A stretch of DNA of 64,000 bases from Arachis hypogaea. Lineage: Eukaryota; Streptophyta; Magnoliopsida; Fabales; Fabaceae. Of the stretch, positions 24,853 to 35,854 are shown piece after piece. The notes under the pieces were generated by a model. The model did not search any database. It had not been told where the DNA came from and worked only from the letters and a program-made list of their open reading frames with translations. Position 1 is the stretch's first letter, and each line of letters begins with the position of its first letter. The position numbers were made by a program, and so were the translations under genes. Where the stretch lies: the NCBI RefSeq assembly GCF_003086295.3, contig NC_092042.1, positions 44,700,137-44,764,136 on the forward strand. The letters run 5' to 3'.

Positions 24853-27800
24853 CAAACCAAAGACCTTAAGTGTGCAACCCATTTGTTAAGTGAGAAATTC
24901 AGAAATATGAGTGAGGAAAAGAAAACAATTATTAGGGATTTGGGATTTGGTAGCCTGATGCACATCCCACCACTAAGGGTGCATCACCAAATATTAAGGG
25001 AGTTGGCTAACTCCTTTAAATTAGGGGAAAATAGACTCGAAACGGGCTATGGTTCATTTAAAGTAACACCAAAAAAATAGGGGTTGCGCTTGGCATCAAT
25101 GCGTCAGGTAACTCGCTACAAACATAGGTGTATATGAGCCATATTCAGGTGTGTTTCAATTGATTCTTGGGTGTATTTGAACTGATTTTCATACTATGTT
25201 GTTTTTCTTTTTGTAGGAGATCTATTTCCTCAAAAAGTCAATTATAAGAATCTTTCTGAAGACGCTAAAAAATCTGACAGATGAGATGATGGCTATTGCC
25301 GTTGATAATGAATAGGGGCGCCTCATGTTCAAGAGGATTTTCATCCTCTATATACAGATGGCATTCCTGTTACCAACGACAATAAATAAAATCTCACCTG
25401 TGCACGTAGTCCCAATTTTCAAGATGAACACAATAACAGAGCGGAACTGGGGAGGACATGTTTTGAATTTTATCATCAAGGGCATAACAGATTACAAGGT
25501 GAAAAAGAAAAAGACAATTGATGGCTACCTTTTTTCAAAAAATAAAGACAAGAAGAGGGCAGAAAGACTTCTAGAACCCTGGATTGCCAACTGGAGTAAG
25601 GAGCAGTTGGTTGAAAGAATGAGAGCAGAAATGGAGGATCATATGGTAGTGAACAAAATATCTTGGGTGTATTTTATTTACCTAAATTCTGCTAACTAAA
25701 ATTTCTAATGTTTCAGAGGATTGTAAAGATGGCCGACACAAAGGAAAAATGAAACAAATAAAGAAAAAAGAAGAAACCAAAAAAACAAAAAAAGGAAGGC
25801 AAGTTCAACATCATCATCATCTGAGACTGAAACAACTGAAAGTGACCATTCTACCTCTGAGTCTGAGACTGAGGAAGACTCAGAGGATTCAACAAGAAAA
25901 CAACCCAACCGGAAAGCCAAAAAGTAAGTAACACACTTGGGTGTATTTTGTTTATCAAGTTGGGTGTATTTTGTTTATCAAATTGGGTGTACTGTGTTCA
26001 TTTATTTGGGTGTATCTTGTGCATTCATTTGGATGTATTTTATCCCTTTTATTATGTTTTTAAATAATGATTGTTTGCCTTTCAGAATAGAGTCCAAAAA
26101 AAGAAAGAAGATTTAGGAGGATTCTGATTCAGAATTTGAATCAACTGATGAGTAATATTCTGAAATTATTACTCCTTTTCTTTGGGTTTATTATCAAGAT
26201 TTCATGTATTAACAGAGTGTCTCTGATTAACTTATAGAAGTGAAGAATCATCACCAGTGGAGAAGCAAAAAACAAAGAAAAAGACTCAGAGAACACCAAA
26301 AAAGTAAGCACTTCTTTGGATAGTATTCTGTGATCAGATTAATTTTGTATTTCTGATTCATACTTATTTTTTCTCCCCAAGACACAATCCAAAAAGAAAA
26401 AGGTCATTGTGCAGGATTCATCTCCTGAGCAAGCTCAATCCTATCATGGGTACAGTACTTTCTAAGCTATATTACCGTCTATCATCAAAATTATATTTGT
26501 TAACATGTTCTTTTATGCATGTACTGTCAGATCTGAAATTGGAACTCAAGAATTATATGAATTCTTAAGGGAAAAAAATGAAAAATCTGCTGCACAGGGA
26601 TATGTCTTGTTGGGGTGTATATTTTAGATTTTAGGGGTGTTTTATTTGCTAATAATTGTTTCTTGTTTCGCAGGGAGAAACAAGCTGACCTGCGATCGAC
26701 CAAAGGTCATTATGTCTCATCTGAAACGTAAGAATCTTTATTTGATTAAATCTTGTTATCATGATTTAACAGTATGGTATTTTTTGTGAATAACATGTAC
26801 TCTATTATGTTTAGAATACCGGACGTCAACTTGGGAAGTGATGATCCTTCCTCTCAAGGACACATAGAACAAACAAACTGGCAGAGAGCATGTAATTTCT
26901 CTTTCAAATAACCGTTGCTTTTATTCTTTTATTACCTTCTACTTCTAATTCTGTATATATATTTTTTTAGAAAAAAAAAGCCCTTTATTGTCTTATTCGA
27001 GAAAAAAAAGGCAGGAAAAAAAGTAAAAACTGCAAGTATGTAAGTTCTCAAAAAATAAAGCCTGTCTTTCTTTTGAATTATTCGGGTGTATTTTTGACTT
27101 TCTTGGGGTGTATTTTAGGTTGAGTCTGTTTAAAGAGAATATGATAGTTGTGAGGGAAGAGACACAATCTGAAGGGCTTGCAATGTGAGTTTTTCAAAAA
27201 TATTTCAACCTTATAACATTTTTATTTTCAAAGTCATTCTTAACCTTTTATTTTTCTTCTTGTTTAGAGTTCCGATTCAAGTTTGTCTACCACTGTCCCA
27301 AACAACCTCTATGCCGGAAAATGAACAAACACCTGAGACAGAAAATGAACCAACCCCTCTGCTACAAATTGAAGGAACTAAAAAAAGGTAATAAATAATG
27401 TTGGGTGTATATTTGGTTATAGTTTGGGTGTATATTTTCACGATTGATCCAGGACTAGTTTTTTTACATCATGATTAAATTTATGTACTGTGCAGCACTC
27501 CTAAACCCCCCAACAACTTGAAGAAAGCACACCCACGCTTCCCCCAGCTCCATCTAAAATGTAAGTTCATCAAAGTAAAATCAATGTTTGGTTATCATCC
27601 GTATATTGTTATTCTTATAATACGTTATACATGATCACGCAGTAATCCAGCCCCAAAAGACGCTGTTGCGCTAATGATGATGGCACGGACAGCATCGTAT
27701 GTTCATAAAGGAGATCCATTGCCATCATTCAGCCTTGGCTTGACTAATTCAAGCCAAGAAGAAGCAGCAACGCAGGAAGGGGCATCAACGCAAGAAGGAG

Positions 27801-29485
27801 GGATGGAAAAAACTCTAGAAACCCCAAAGCTGCTAAAACAATTAGGGGATTTGGTGGAAAAAATAGCAAACAGTGGGGTGAAAGCAGAAAGTAAAAGTCC
27901 ACAAATTCAAAAGGAGAGTGGCGAAGAAAGTTCTAGGAAGTTTGAAACTTCTGCGAGAATAAATTAAAATACGGCTGAGATGAAAGAGAATTGCTACATC
28001 TCGAGGGACACGATTGAAGAAATACGCAGATGGCAGCACTAATGAGTTTGACAACGTGTGCACTCTGATTGCCCAAGATAAATACATTTTGACAAGAATG
28101 CACCTTGCATCACTCAAAGCAGAAAGTTATATAGAAGCTGAGGTAATATTAGAATAACATTAATGTTTTTACACCAAAGTTAACTACAATGTTTATTAAT
28201 GTAAATTGATTTCGGCATATTTTTCTAGATTGTATCTACCATGTGCCTCATCCTCAACCAAAAAAATGATGAAAGGTTTCAAGAAGAAGTCAACTGTCTC
28301 CCCCCTGATATTGTGGTAAGTGTTACTTCTACAAATTTTGGATGTATTTTCTGAATTCCTTAGGGTGTATTTTCTCTGATCAACTAGGTCTGTTTTGTAT
28401 TCATTTAGGTGTATTTTTTACGTTCAATTGGGTGTAAGTTGTGTATTCATTTGGGTTTATTTAAAGTATTCAGTTGGGTGTATTTTCAGTATTTCATTTG
28501 TTATTTCACAATTGTTGCATAACATGGCCATTGCGAAGCATCCAAAGGGGGAACTCATATCACCTAAAACCAATAAAGAATTCAGGGTGGAAGACTACCC
28601 AATGTTTATTTCCTTCATAGATGCAAAAAAATTAACATCACATCGATATGTAAGTTTTCAATTGTAAAATTTGTTAGTACCATTCTTTACTTATATGCCA
28701 AATAAAATAAAACACTGTTGAAATGTCGCCATGCTTCAGATTTTTGCACCTGTTTGCCACTCAAACTATTGGTGGTTATGGCTGATTGATACAAGAAAGT
28801 GGAGATTTTATATAATCGACCCGTATCACACAAAATGTCCAGCCGATGAGAGAAAGGACCTTAATAAATTCATTGTAAGTTGGCTATGTGTTCTTTATTT
28901 TAATAGTTAGGTGTATTTCAATTCAATATAAGGTGTATGTATGTTTTGCTTTGGGTGTAAGTATGTTTTCCTTTGGGTGTATTTCCTTCGGGTGTATTAC
29001 TGATTTGTTTAGTTTTTTAAGGGATATGTAATTTCAAGAATGAGAGTATATGCTGGCGGGGCACCTTTGAAGAGAAAGGAGAATGAAAAGGAAATTAGAG
29101 CACCATACGTTAACATCTCAGGCCAAAAGACAAGGTATAAATTTGTGACTCTGAACATTAAACTTTCCTAAATGAGATTTGTAATTTATTTTCTTCGTTT
29201 TCAGCTATGACTGTGCTATTTACGTTATGAAGTGGCTTGAGTTAATTGAGCCCGAAAACATTAAAAGGGCGAAGTATGAGTGGGATAATTGGACACAGGT
29301 AACTGTCTTTAAAACTATATAACTCTGTATTACTTTACTGAATTAATATTGTTATTTAAACAGAATATACTTTTTAATTGTAGGACGAGGTGGACCACTA
29401 TAGAGTAGAATATGCTTCCCGGATACTATTCAGTGAAATGAATAAAGACAGAGCTGAAGCAATTAGAGGGAGTAATGCAATATGA
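24853..29485 (+). pseudogene. Plant-mobile-domain plus Ulp1-like (C48) cysteine protease gene
   Basis: Many short exons. The PMD part is at 24853-25107 (LGFGSLMHIPP, ELANSFKLGENRLETGYGSF) and 25217-25650 (FKRIFILYIQMAFLLPTTIN, NWGGHVLNFIIKGITDY). A lysine-rich middle lies at 25.7-27.9 kb. The protease domain is at about 28525-29485: His in APVCHSNYWWLWLID, Asp in FYIIDPYHTK, nucleophile Cys in SYDCAIYVMKWLELIEP. Known role: Ulp1 enzymes remove SUMO-type tags; PMD proteins are linked to silencing and transposons. Breaks: a seven-A run (25071-25077) gives a stop at 25078, and a TAG lies near 25312, so the product is probably dead. The first exon is unclear (24.09-24.2 kb is a candidate). Confidence 0.75.
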
Positions 29486-29819
29486 CTGTCCCAGCCATCC
29501 TCAGTATTATTGAGTCCATTTTGTCAGATAGATTCTAATGATATAGAAACTGAGTAATGTAACTGCTAGCTAGTTTGTAAATTGAACACATGGTGTAAAA
29601 ATTTGCCAATTATAAACAACTTCTATTCAATGAAATTTTTTTCCATAGTTAAACTGTCTGTGCTGTTAAACTATCTGTGCTGTATTCAAAAGCTCTGTAT
29701 TACAGGTGGTAAAATATGAAGAAAAACATCAAACCAGATATAAACACAAATTATAAAATTGTACACCCAAGGAAAGTTTAATATACACCCAAGATTGCTT
29801 AATATACACCCAAACTTCT

Positions 29820-30150
29820 ATCCCCCTAAACCCTAAACCCAAAACCCTAAAAATCCTAAAAACCATAAAACCCTAAACCCTAAAAATCAAAACCCTAAAC
29901 CCTAAACCATAAACCATAAACCCTAAACCCTAAACCCTAAAACCCTAAAACCCTAAACCCTAAACCCTAAACCCTAAAACCCTAAAACCATAAACCCTAA
30001 ACCCTAAACCCTAAAACCATAAACCCTAAAACCATAAACCCTAAACCCTAAAACCCTAAAACCCTAAACCCTAAAACCCTAAAAACATAACCCTAAACCC
30101 TAAACCCTAACACCCTAAAACCCTAACTCCTAAACCCTAAACCAACGAAA
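29820..30150. repeat. Degenerate telomere-type (CCCTAAA)n block
   Basis: About 330 bp of CCCTAAA units with variants CCCTAAAA and CCATAAA. The strand is the C-rich telomere strand. It sits between the 3' ends of the two MULE genes, about 330 bp past the Ulp1 stop. Confidence 0.9.
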
Positions 30151-30198
30151 CTACTATACACCCAAATCAGTAATTTTTTAATATAAATAGCAGATTGT

Positions 30199-30199
30199 G

Positions 30200-30245
<46 letters not shown>
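30199..30245. repeat. (TG)n microsatellite
   Basis: About 23 TG units, 50 bp after the telomere-type block. Confidence 0.95.
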
Positions 30246-30250
<5 letters not shown>

Positions 30251-30447
30251 GGCAAACACAAGAAAATTCACAAATACACCCAAAAGAACAGTTCTTTTAC
30301 ACCCATATTCTGTAACTATACACCCAAAGAGTTATCCGCTGCTGGTGGTACCCTGAACTGATAATTCATAACACGTCCTTAATATTGGCTAGAATTTGAA
30401 TGCACCACTGATCCAGCATCAAAGAGGTTTAACTGAATATAACAAAC

Positions 30448-33388
30448 TCACATATTAGCTAAACTATTAACGACAAAATCAAACTCAATTACCACATATT
30501 TAAAAAATAACACTTTTACCTCGTTTGAAGCTTTCGTTTTCTTCTTCTTTGAGGCATTTTTAATCTGTTTGTCCAATTTTGAACCTAGCCTATTTTTTGG
30601 ACATCCTCTTGTTCGAATCCTTGGAGGGCTCTGAAACTCGTTAACGGATTTCAAGTTGGCATTTTCGTGAGATAAAGAAAATGTCCCCTTCCTTTTGGCT
30701 TTCAATTCTTCCATCTCAACCATGAGGTATCTACGCACGGTGCAGAATTGTAGTCAGCTCCTCCGATTCTGATGTAAATTCGCAAACATTTTGCGAACGA
30801 AAAATCAATTCGTCAAACCTCTTGCTTCTTGGCTCCAACAGTGGCTCGTCGTCGCTGCTCTTGATGTGTGTGTGTCGCCTCTTTACCTTCTTGCTCCATC
30901 GTTCCAGTATATATCTAGGTGACACTTGGCTTACATGTTCAAAGCTTAACACGCTTAGTGCGTGATGGAACAATATCCCTCTTGACTCGAATAATAAGCC
31001 TTGACATTTTAGCTCCGCTGCTACTAAGTCGTAAGTAACCACAAACTTGTCGAATATTGAGTTGGAAACTTGTTCTCCAACTTCGTATACTAAATAGCCT
31101 AGAGCAGAATTCGTTAATCTAGTGATGCAATTCGCCTTTTCTCTGAATTGTGCTTGGACTTCCCTAAACTTTTGATGAGTGTACACATCTTGAAACTGAG
31201 CTTCAATGGAGGATTTGGTTGCACACGGTATCACCGTATGAAAATCTGCAGCATCTGATTCTCTCTCTGCTTGCTCCCTGCTTCTGAGGCAATTATCGTA
31301 TTTTTTGACAAATTGAATAAGCGAGTTGTTCCGGGTAATAAACTTGTTAAAAAATGAATGCATGCTCTCGCTCTTTTGTGTGCTTCTCATCCCAACCCAG
31401 AAGTGGTGATCCAGATAGATTGGAACCCATATATGACGGTCTTCATAGAGATCTGCAGAATACACCCAAAAACAGACTATAAATACACCCGAAAGAAATT
31501 AAAATTACACCTCTGCTACAGATTTTAAACAAACATTACCTGAAAGCCACTTGTTGTCCACAAGACCAAAATTAAGCAAAAAATCATTCCAATTCCTATC
31601 AAATGAGTCTTTACTATGAGAGTTCTAAACAACTTAGCTCATTTCTTGTTCAATTTCTTCATGTCCTTTGTACCCGTTTAATTTGCTTAGAATCTTCTTC
31701 ATGATGTGCCAAATACACCAACAGTGAATTGTTGTTGGCATACAGGCCTCTAAAGCCCTTTTCATTAATGCGCATTGATCTGTGAGAAACCCTTTCGGAG
31801 CATTTCCTCCCATGCAACAAAGCCAACATTGAAATAACCATTTGAATGATTCAATTTCTTCATTTTTCATCAAAGAGCATCCAAGAAGTGTTGACTGACT
31901 GTGGTGATTCACCCCGACAAAAGAACCACAAACCAAATTATACCTGAAACAAATTACCATAGTGCAGAATGAAAAATCATTACGTACACCCAACAAATGC
32001 TTTATATACACCCAAAAACATCCAATATACACCTCTGTCGCGGATTCATAAAAATACATTAATTTAGCATCATAAACAGGGACAGTTTGTTACCTGTTTG
32101 TATTGTAGGTGGTGTCAAATGAAATAACATCTCCGAAATACTCAAATGCAGCTCTACTTCTTGCATCGGCCCAAAAAGCCAGCTTAATCGATTGATCCTC
32201 CTCGAGTTCAAGCTCAAAAAAGAAATTCTGATTCTTCTCTTTCATTATTAACAAATATTTTCCAAATTCCCTTGCATCTTCTTGTTCAGAAACATTACGC
32301 ACTTCTCTCGTAATGTAATTCCTCACATCCTTTTCAATAAAATTTAACTCGCGATGACCCCCGGCAGCCGCAACAAATGATTGGTAAGTTTTGCTTGGTC
32401 TAATACCAACCTCCTCGTTATTCTCTATCGTACGACGAATGGACATGCTTAGTTCCCTGTGCTATTTGAGCATCTCTGCTTTACTTGGATAGCAGGGGTG
32501 TGAATGATCCAGCACAACCTTTGAAATGATCCAAGCACCAACCTCCTTCAATGAGTGTATATAAATTCTTACATGACAGTTTAAACCAGTTGTCGGATTC
32601 GTCTTCTCGGTCGAAGATATTTTAGATTTTCATTTTCCTTCTCTGCTACATGTAATCAATTGATTCTTAATCTCATTTCCCTTTCTATTTGTGCTACGAA
32701 CTCTTGTAAAAAACCCTGCAGCCTTGGCATAGTTTCTGTAAAATTTTCCAGCATCTTCAAGGGTGGTAAAGGTCATTCCAACCTTGGGAACAAACTGGTC
32801 ATCAACAACAGAGAGAGGCTGCAGAATACACCATGTCAAAAGCAAAAAATACACACAATCATGTCTGATCTAATACACCCGAACGACAACAACTCAACTA
32901 AAATAGGAAGAAACTGGTGATCAAGAACAAAGAGAGGCTGCAGAATACACCAAGTCAAAAACAAAAAATACACCCAATCATGTCTGATATAAGACACCTG
33001 AATGACAACAACTCAACTAAAATAACAAAAAAAGCAACCTGAATGACAACAACTCAACTAAAATAACAAAAAATCCATAAACTGTAAATACACCCACACT
33101 TCCCCCAAAAATACACCCAAAAAATTCTAATCTACACCCGAGCATCTGCTATAAATTGCATATAATTAATCAAAACTAATACATTACATTCAATCCACAG
33201 ATTTATGTTCACGCGTTTGTTTCACAGTCAATGTTCACAAATTATTTAGCTACACAATGCTATACAAATAACTGCAACAAAAATTCAGAGTAATCGTATG
33301 TAAATCAAACCTCAGGAACTTCGTTAAATTCAAATTCATAATCTACTTCGCCCTGATTCAGCTGACAATCTGAGGTTGAATCACCCAT
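30448..33388 (-). pseudogene. FAR1-type MULE transposase
   Basis: Start exon 33388-33311 (26 codons, MGDSTSDCQLNQ, acidic). The FAR1 DNA-binding zinc region is in 32818-32630 (GMTFTTLEDAGKFYRNYAKA). The MULE transposase core follows: DVISFDTTYNTNRY (first catalytic Asp), donor near 32089, then SFVGVNHHSQSTLLGC, KGFLTDQCALMKRAL (second Asp) and HCWCIWHIMKKI at 31.94-31.63 kb. The exon 31451-30731 holds the C-terminal half with a degenerate SWIM site, and a basic tail ends near 30448. Stops occur near 32632, 32460, 31635 and 30731; several look like CAG/CAA to TAG/TAA or TGG to TGA. Role: cut-and-paste transposition; the family also gave rise to FHY3/FAR1 transcription factors. This copy is inactive as read. 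Confidence 0.8.
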
Positions 33389-33683
33389 TATCTTCAAAAC
33401 GTGTTCAAACTTTGATTTCAGAAAACAAAAAATCGAATAGAAAACGAAGCTAGGAACTAACATTAATGACGAAGAACAAATTAGTGAGAAAGGATGGGAA
33501 AAGAACGATCGAGAAGATAGAAAAAAATGCGCGAGAAGGAAAAAGAAGAAATTTGGGAAGAAGGAGAACGAAGAAGGAAAAGAAATCTTTTAAAATTGGA
33601 AGTTATATATTCGCGCAATCTGTTATATAGCGCATGAAAGTTACCTAACACTAGAAGTGCGTTTTGGGATTAGTCGTTAATTG

Positions 33684-33732
33684 GACTTGTAAGGCTTACA
33701 AGCCTTAATCGCTTGTATGCGAAGAATTTCTG
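33684..33732. repeat. MULE terminal inverted repeat, right
   Basis: Reverse complement starts CAGAAATTCTTCG, then CATACAAGC and CTTACAAGT. The CATACAAGC block lies the same distance from the duplication as on the left. Confidence 0.6.
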
Positions 33733-33741
33733 TATTAAATA

Positions 33742-34110
33742 ATAGTGTTTTTAAAGATTTCAATGGCTTTAATAAGACTTTGAAATCATCATTGCACTAC
33801 TAGTAATAGTTAACTAGATTTAGACTTATGCAATGCAAAAATCTAATACTATAAACTTTCTATACATAGTCTTTTACATAATTAAAAATAATAGAGGAGA
33901 TTTTGATTTCGTAATTAATTATAAAATAATCTATATAATTCTTAAAATAAAAAATTATATTATAATAATAAAGTCTATAATATAATAAAATGATAATAAT
34001 ATAGATAAATCATCAAAATTATCCAAATAATTTTTTTGATAAAAATATTCTAAATTTTATTATTAATAAAAATATCTTTAAATTATTTAAAAACATGACA
34101 ATAATGTATA
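33742..34110. other. AT-rich gap between the MULE and the gag element
   Basis: No gene; AT-rich with TAATA-type low complexity. Confidence 0.6.
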
Positions 34111-34115
34111 CCTGT
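34111..34115. repeat. Target-site duplication CCTGT (left)
   Basis: Repeated exactly at 39467-39471. Confidence 0.9.
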
Positions 34116-34777
34116 TGTATTACTCAAATTTTTGTTAATGTTTAAAAGAAAATGTGGGTATCTCAACGTCGCAATTGTAACGTCAAATAATATTAAAAGG
34201 AATAAAAGCAACAAATAAACATATAAATGCAAGGTGTCGGTGGAAAAATAAATTGCAGAAATTGAAACAAACAAAAAATTAAAAAGAAGATGAAAGAAGA
34301 AACATGAACGTAAAAGAGAAGAAGAAATAAAAGTAGAGGAATTTTATTAATAAAACTGGGAAAAAGGAAAGTACAAGTGTTTGAGTTCAGAGAAATTACT
34401 TAAGATTCCCAATTTTACTCTGTGATGCCAAGGTGCTGAGAGCGTTTTGAGTTTCTAAGTGTTTTCCAAGAAGAACTGAACTGCCTACAATATTTTCCTA
34501 AAGCTCTATTTATAGATTAACCTAATGTCAGCTAACAGTTACCATTTGTACATCACTTACAGAAAAATTTGAATTTCTTGTAACTGTTCCCGCACCTCTT
34601 GTGAATTTCAAAAATTAAATAGATAGCCAACTGACAAATGATTTAATTTAATTTAAAATATATATAAATATTATATATAGAGACATATAGATATAAATAT
34701 TATATATAGAAACATTACCAAGTAACTAATTATTTCTTTTGATAATTTTCTTATAAAAATTATTATTTTGTCTAACA
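34116..34777 (-). repeat. 3' LTR (662 bp)
   Basis: Pairs with 38833-39466. They share, for example, CTCAAATTTTTGTTAATG and the CTAACA end. Small indels separate them, including a roughly 30-bp AT stretch absent from the other copy, so the insertion is not very recent. Confidence 0.9.
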
Positions 34778-35330
34778 TAATTCCCTCCAAAATTTTTTCA
34801 CTTTAAGTCATACAGTGATTGAAAGTGAAAAATTTTGTTGTTTATAATAATAAAAGAAGTATATACAAACGTATGTTTATTTATTTATTTATTTTTCATT
34901 TTTTTACTTATATATATATATATATTTAAAGATATATAAATGATAACAATAAGTGTTGATAAGAAGGAAATTTTGAGACATCACATAGAAAGCACATAAG
35001 AGTGCTGTACTCTTTTCCCTTTTCTTTGTTATTTTGTTTATTTATTTATTTATTTTTAAATTGGCTAAACAAAAGTAAAATAACTCAGTACTCTTATCTT
35101 CTTGTAATACATGTGAGAGAGAATACGTTAGTGTTAAGCTTCTTCTTCAACTCTGTGCCTTTCACTCTCCCCAATTTCATCTACTATGGTGGGCTTCCTC
35201 TGTTCACAAGGATTTGATTATACTTAATTCTTCTAATATTTTAGGCAAGAACTTCTTCCACTCCTCCATCTTCATTCTAGAAAATCAATTTTTGATGTAA
35301 AGTGGATGGAATAGCACCCATTTCATGAAT

Positions 35331-35783
35331 CTAATCACGTCCCAAAAGCAAGTTTAAACCAGCCTTTGAAGGAAACACAACAAATAGAGTTGGCCTATTG
35401 ACAGAACCAACCTCAATTGACAGCAGAACCACACCTCTAACAAAAGAAGTCCTTCCATTAAAATCTGTTACCCCAATGCTACTTTTAATCAGATCTTTTT
35501 CAGTCTTTCCAAGCCTTCCCATCATTCTTTCAGGCATGAGATTAACAGCAGCTCCCTCATCAACCAAAATCTTATTGACTATCCTTCCATCAACACGAGC
35601 CTTGATATGCAGTGGACGCAAGTGTTCCTTATCATTTTTAGCAGGATTCTCAAATAATCCTCCACCACAAATATTGTCATCTAGCAATAAGCATTCGCTT
35701 CCAGGAAAGACATCATAACAATCATCTTCTAATAACTCTACTTCCTGGACTTGACTATACTCCTCAGGCAGTATTGACACCAC
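35331..35783 (-). pseudogene. Retroviral-type aspartic protease domain of the gag element
   Basis: About 150 codons. The flap and core are visible: RPLHIKARVDGRIVNKILVD followed by EGAAVNLMPERMM, later NRPTLFVVFPSKAGLNLLLG. The usual catalytic D-S/T-G triplet reads D-E-G here, which would be unusual for an active enzyme. It ends shortly after LLLGRD, where RT would normally begin. Stops at 35.8-35.9 kb separate it from gag. Confidence 0.75.
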
Positions 35784-35854
35784 AGCTATAGGTTGCTTAA
35801 CACCAAATATTGCTTCTAAGCTATCATCAAAATCAGTGTCAAAATTATCAGTAA

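Larger units (their letters stand above)
23882..33732. mobile_element. Mutator-like element (MULE) with FAR1-type transposase and Ulp1-like protease gene
   Basis: 9,851 bp between matching TATTAAATA copies. Reading inwards, the two ends align without gaps over 22 bases, sharing a perfect CATACAAGC, then continue as a looser match (GGCC/GGCTT, TTACAAGT). Two genes converge: PMD/Ulp1 on plus (24.85-29.49 kb) and FAR1-type transposase on minus (33.39-30.45 kb). Both carry nonsense or frameshift changes, so the copy is probably immobile on its own. Capture or carriage of Ulp1-like genes is known for some plant MULEs (for example the Kaonashi group of Arabidopsis). Confidence 0.8.

Noticed and set aside
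29820..30150. Chromosome end
   Set aside because: Repeats are degenerate and enclosed by the two genes of one transposon; the sequence continues normally on both sides.
32660..32920. Plus-strand frames opposite the transposase (also 16335-16595, 17532-17720, 35398-35718, 37612-37908)
   Set aside because: Shadows of the real minus-strand coding sequence.
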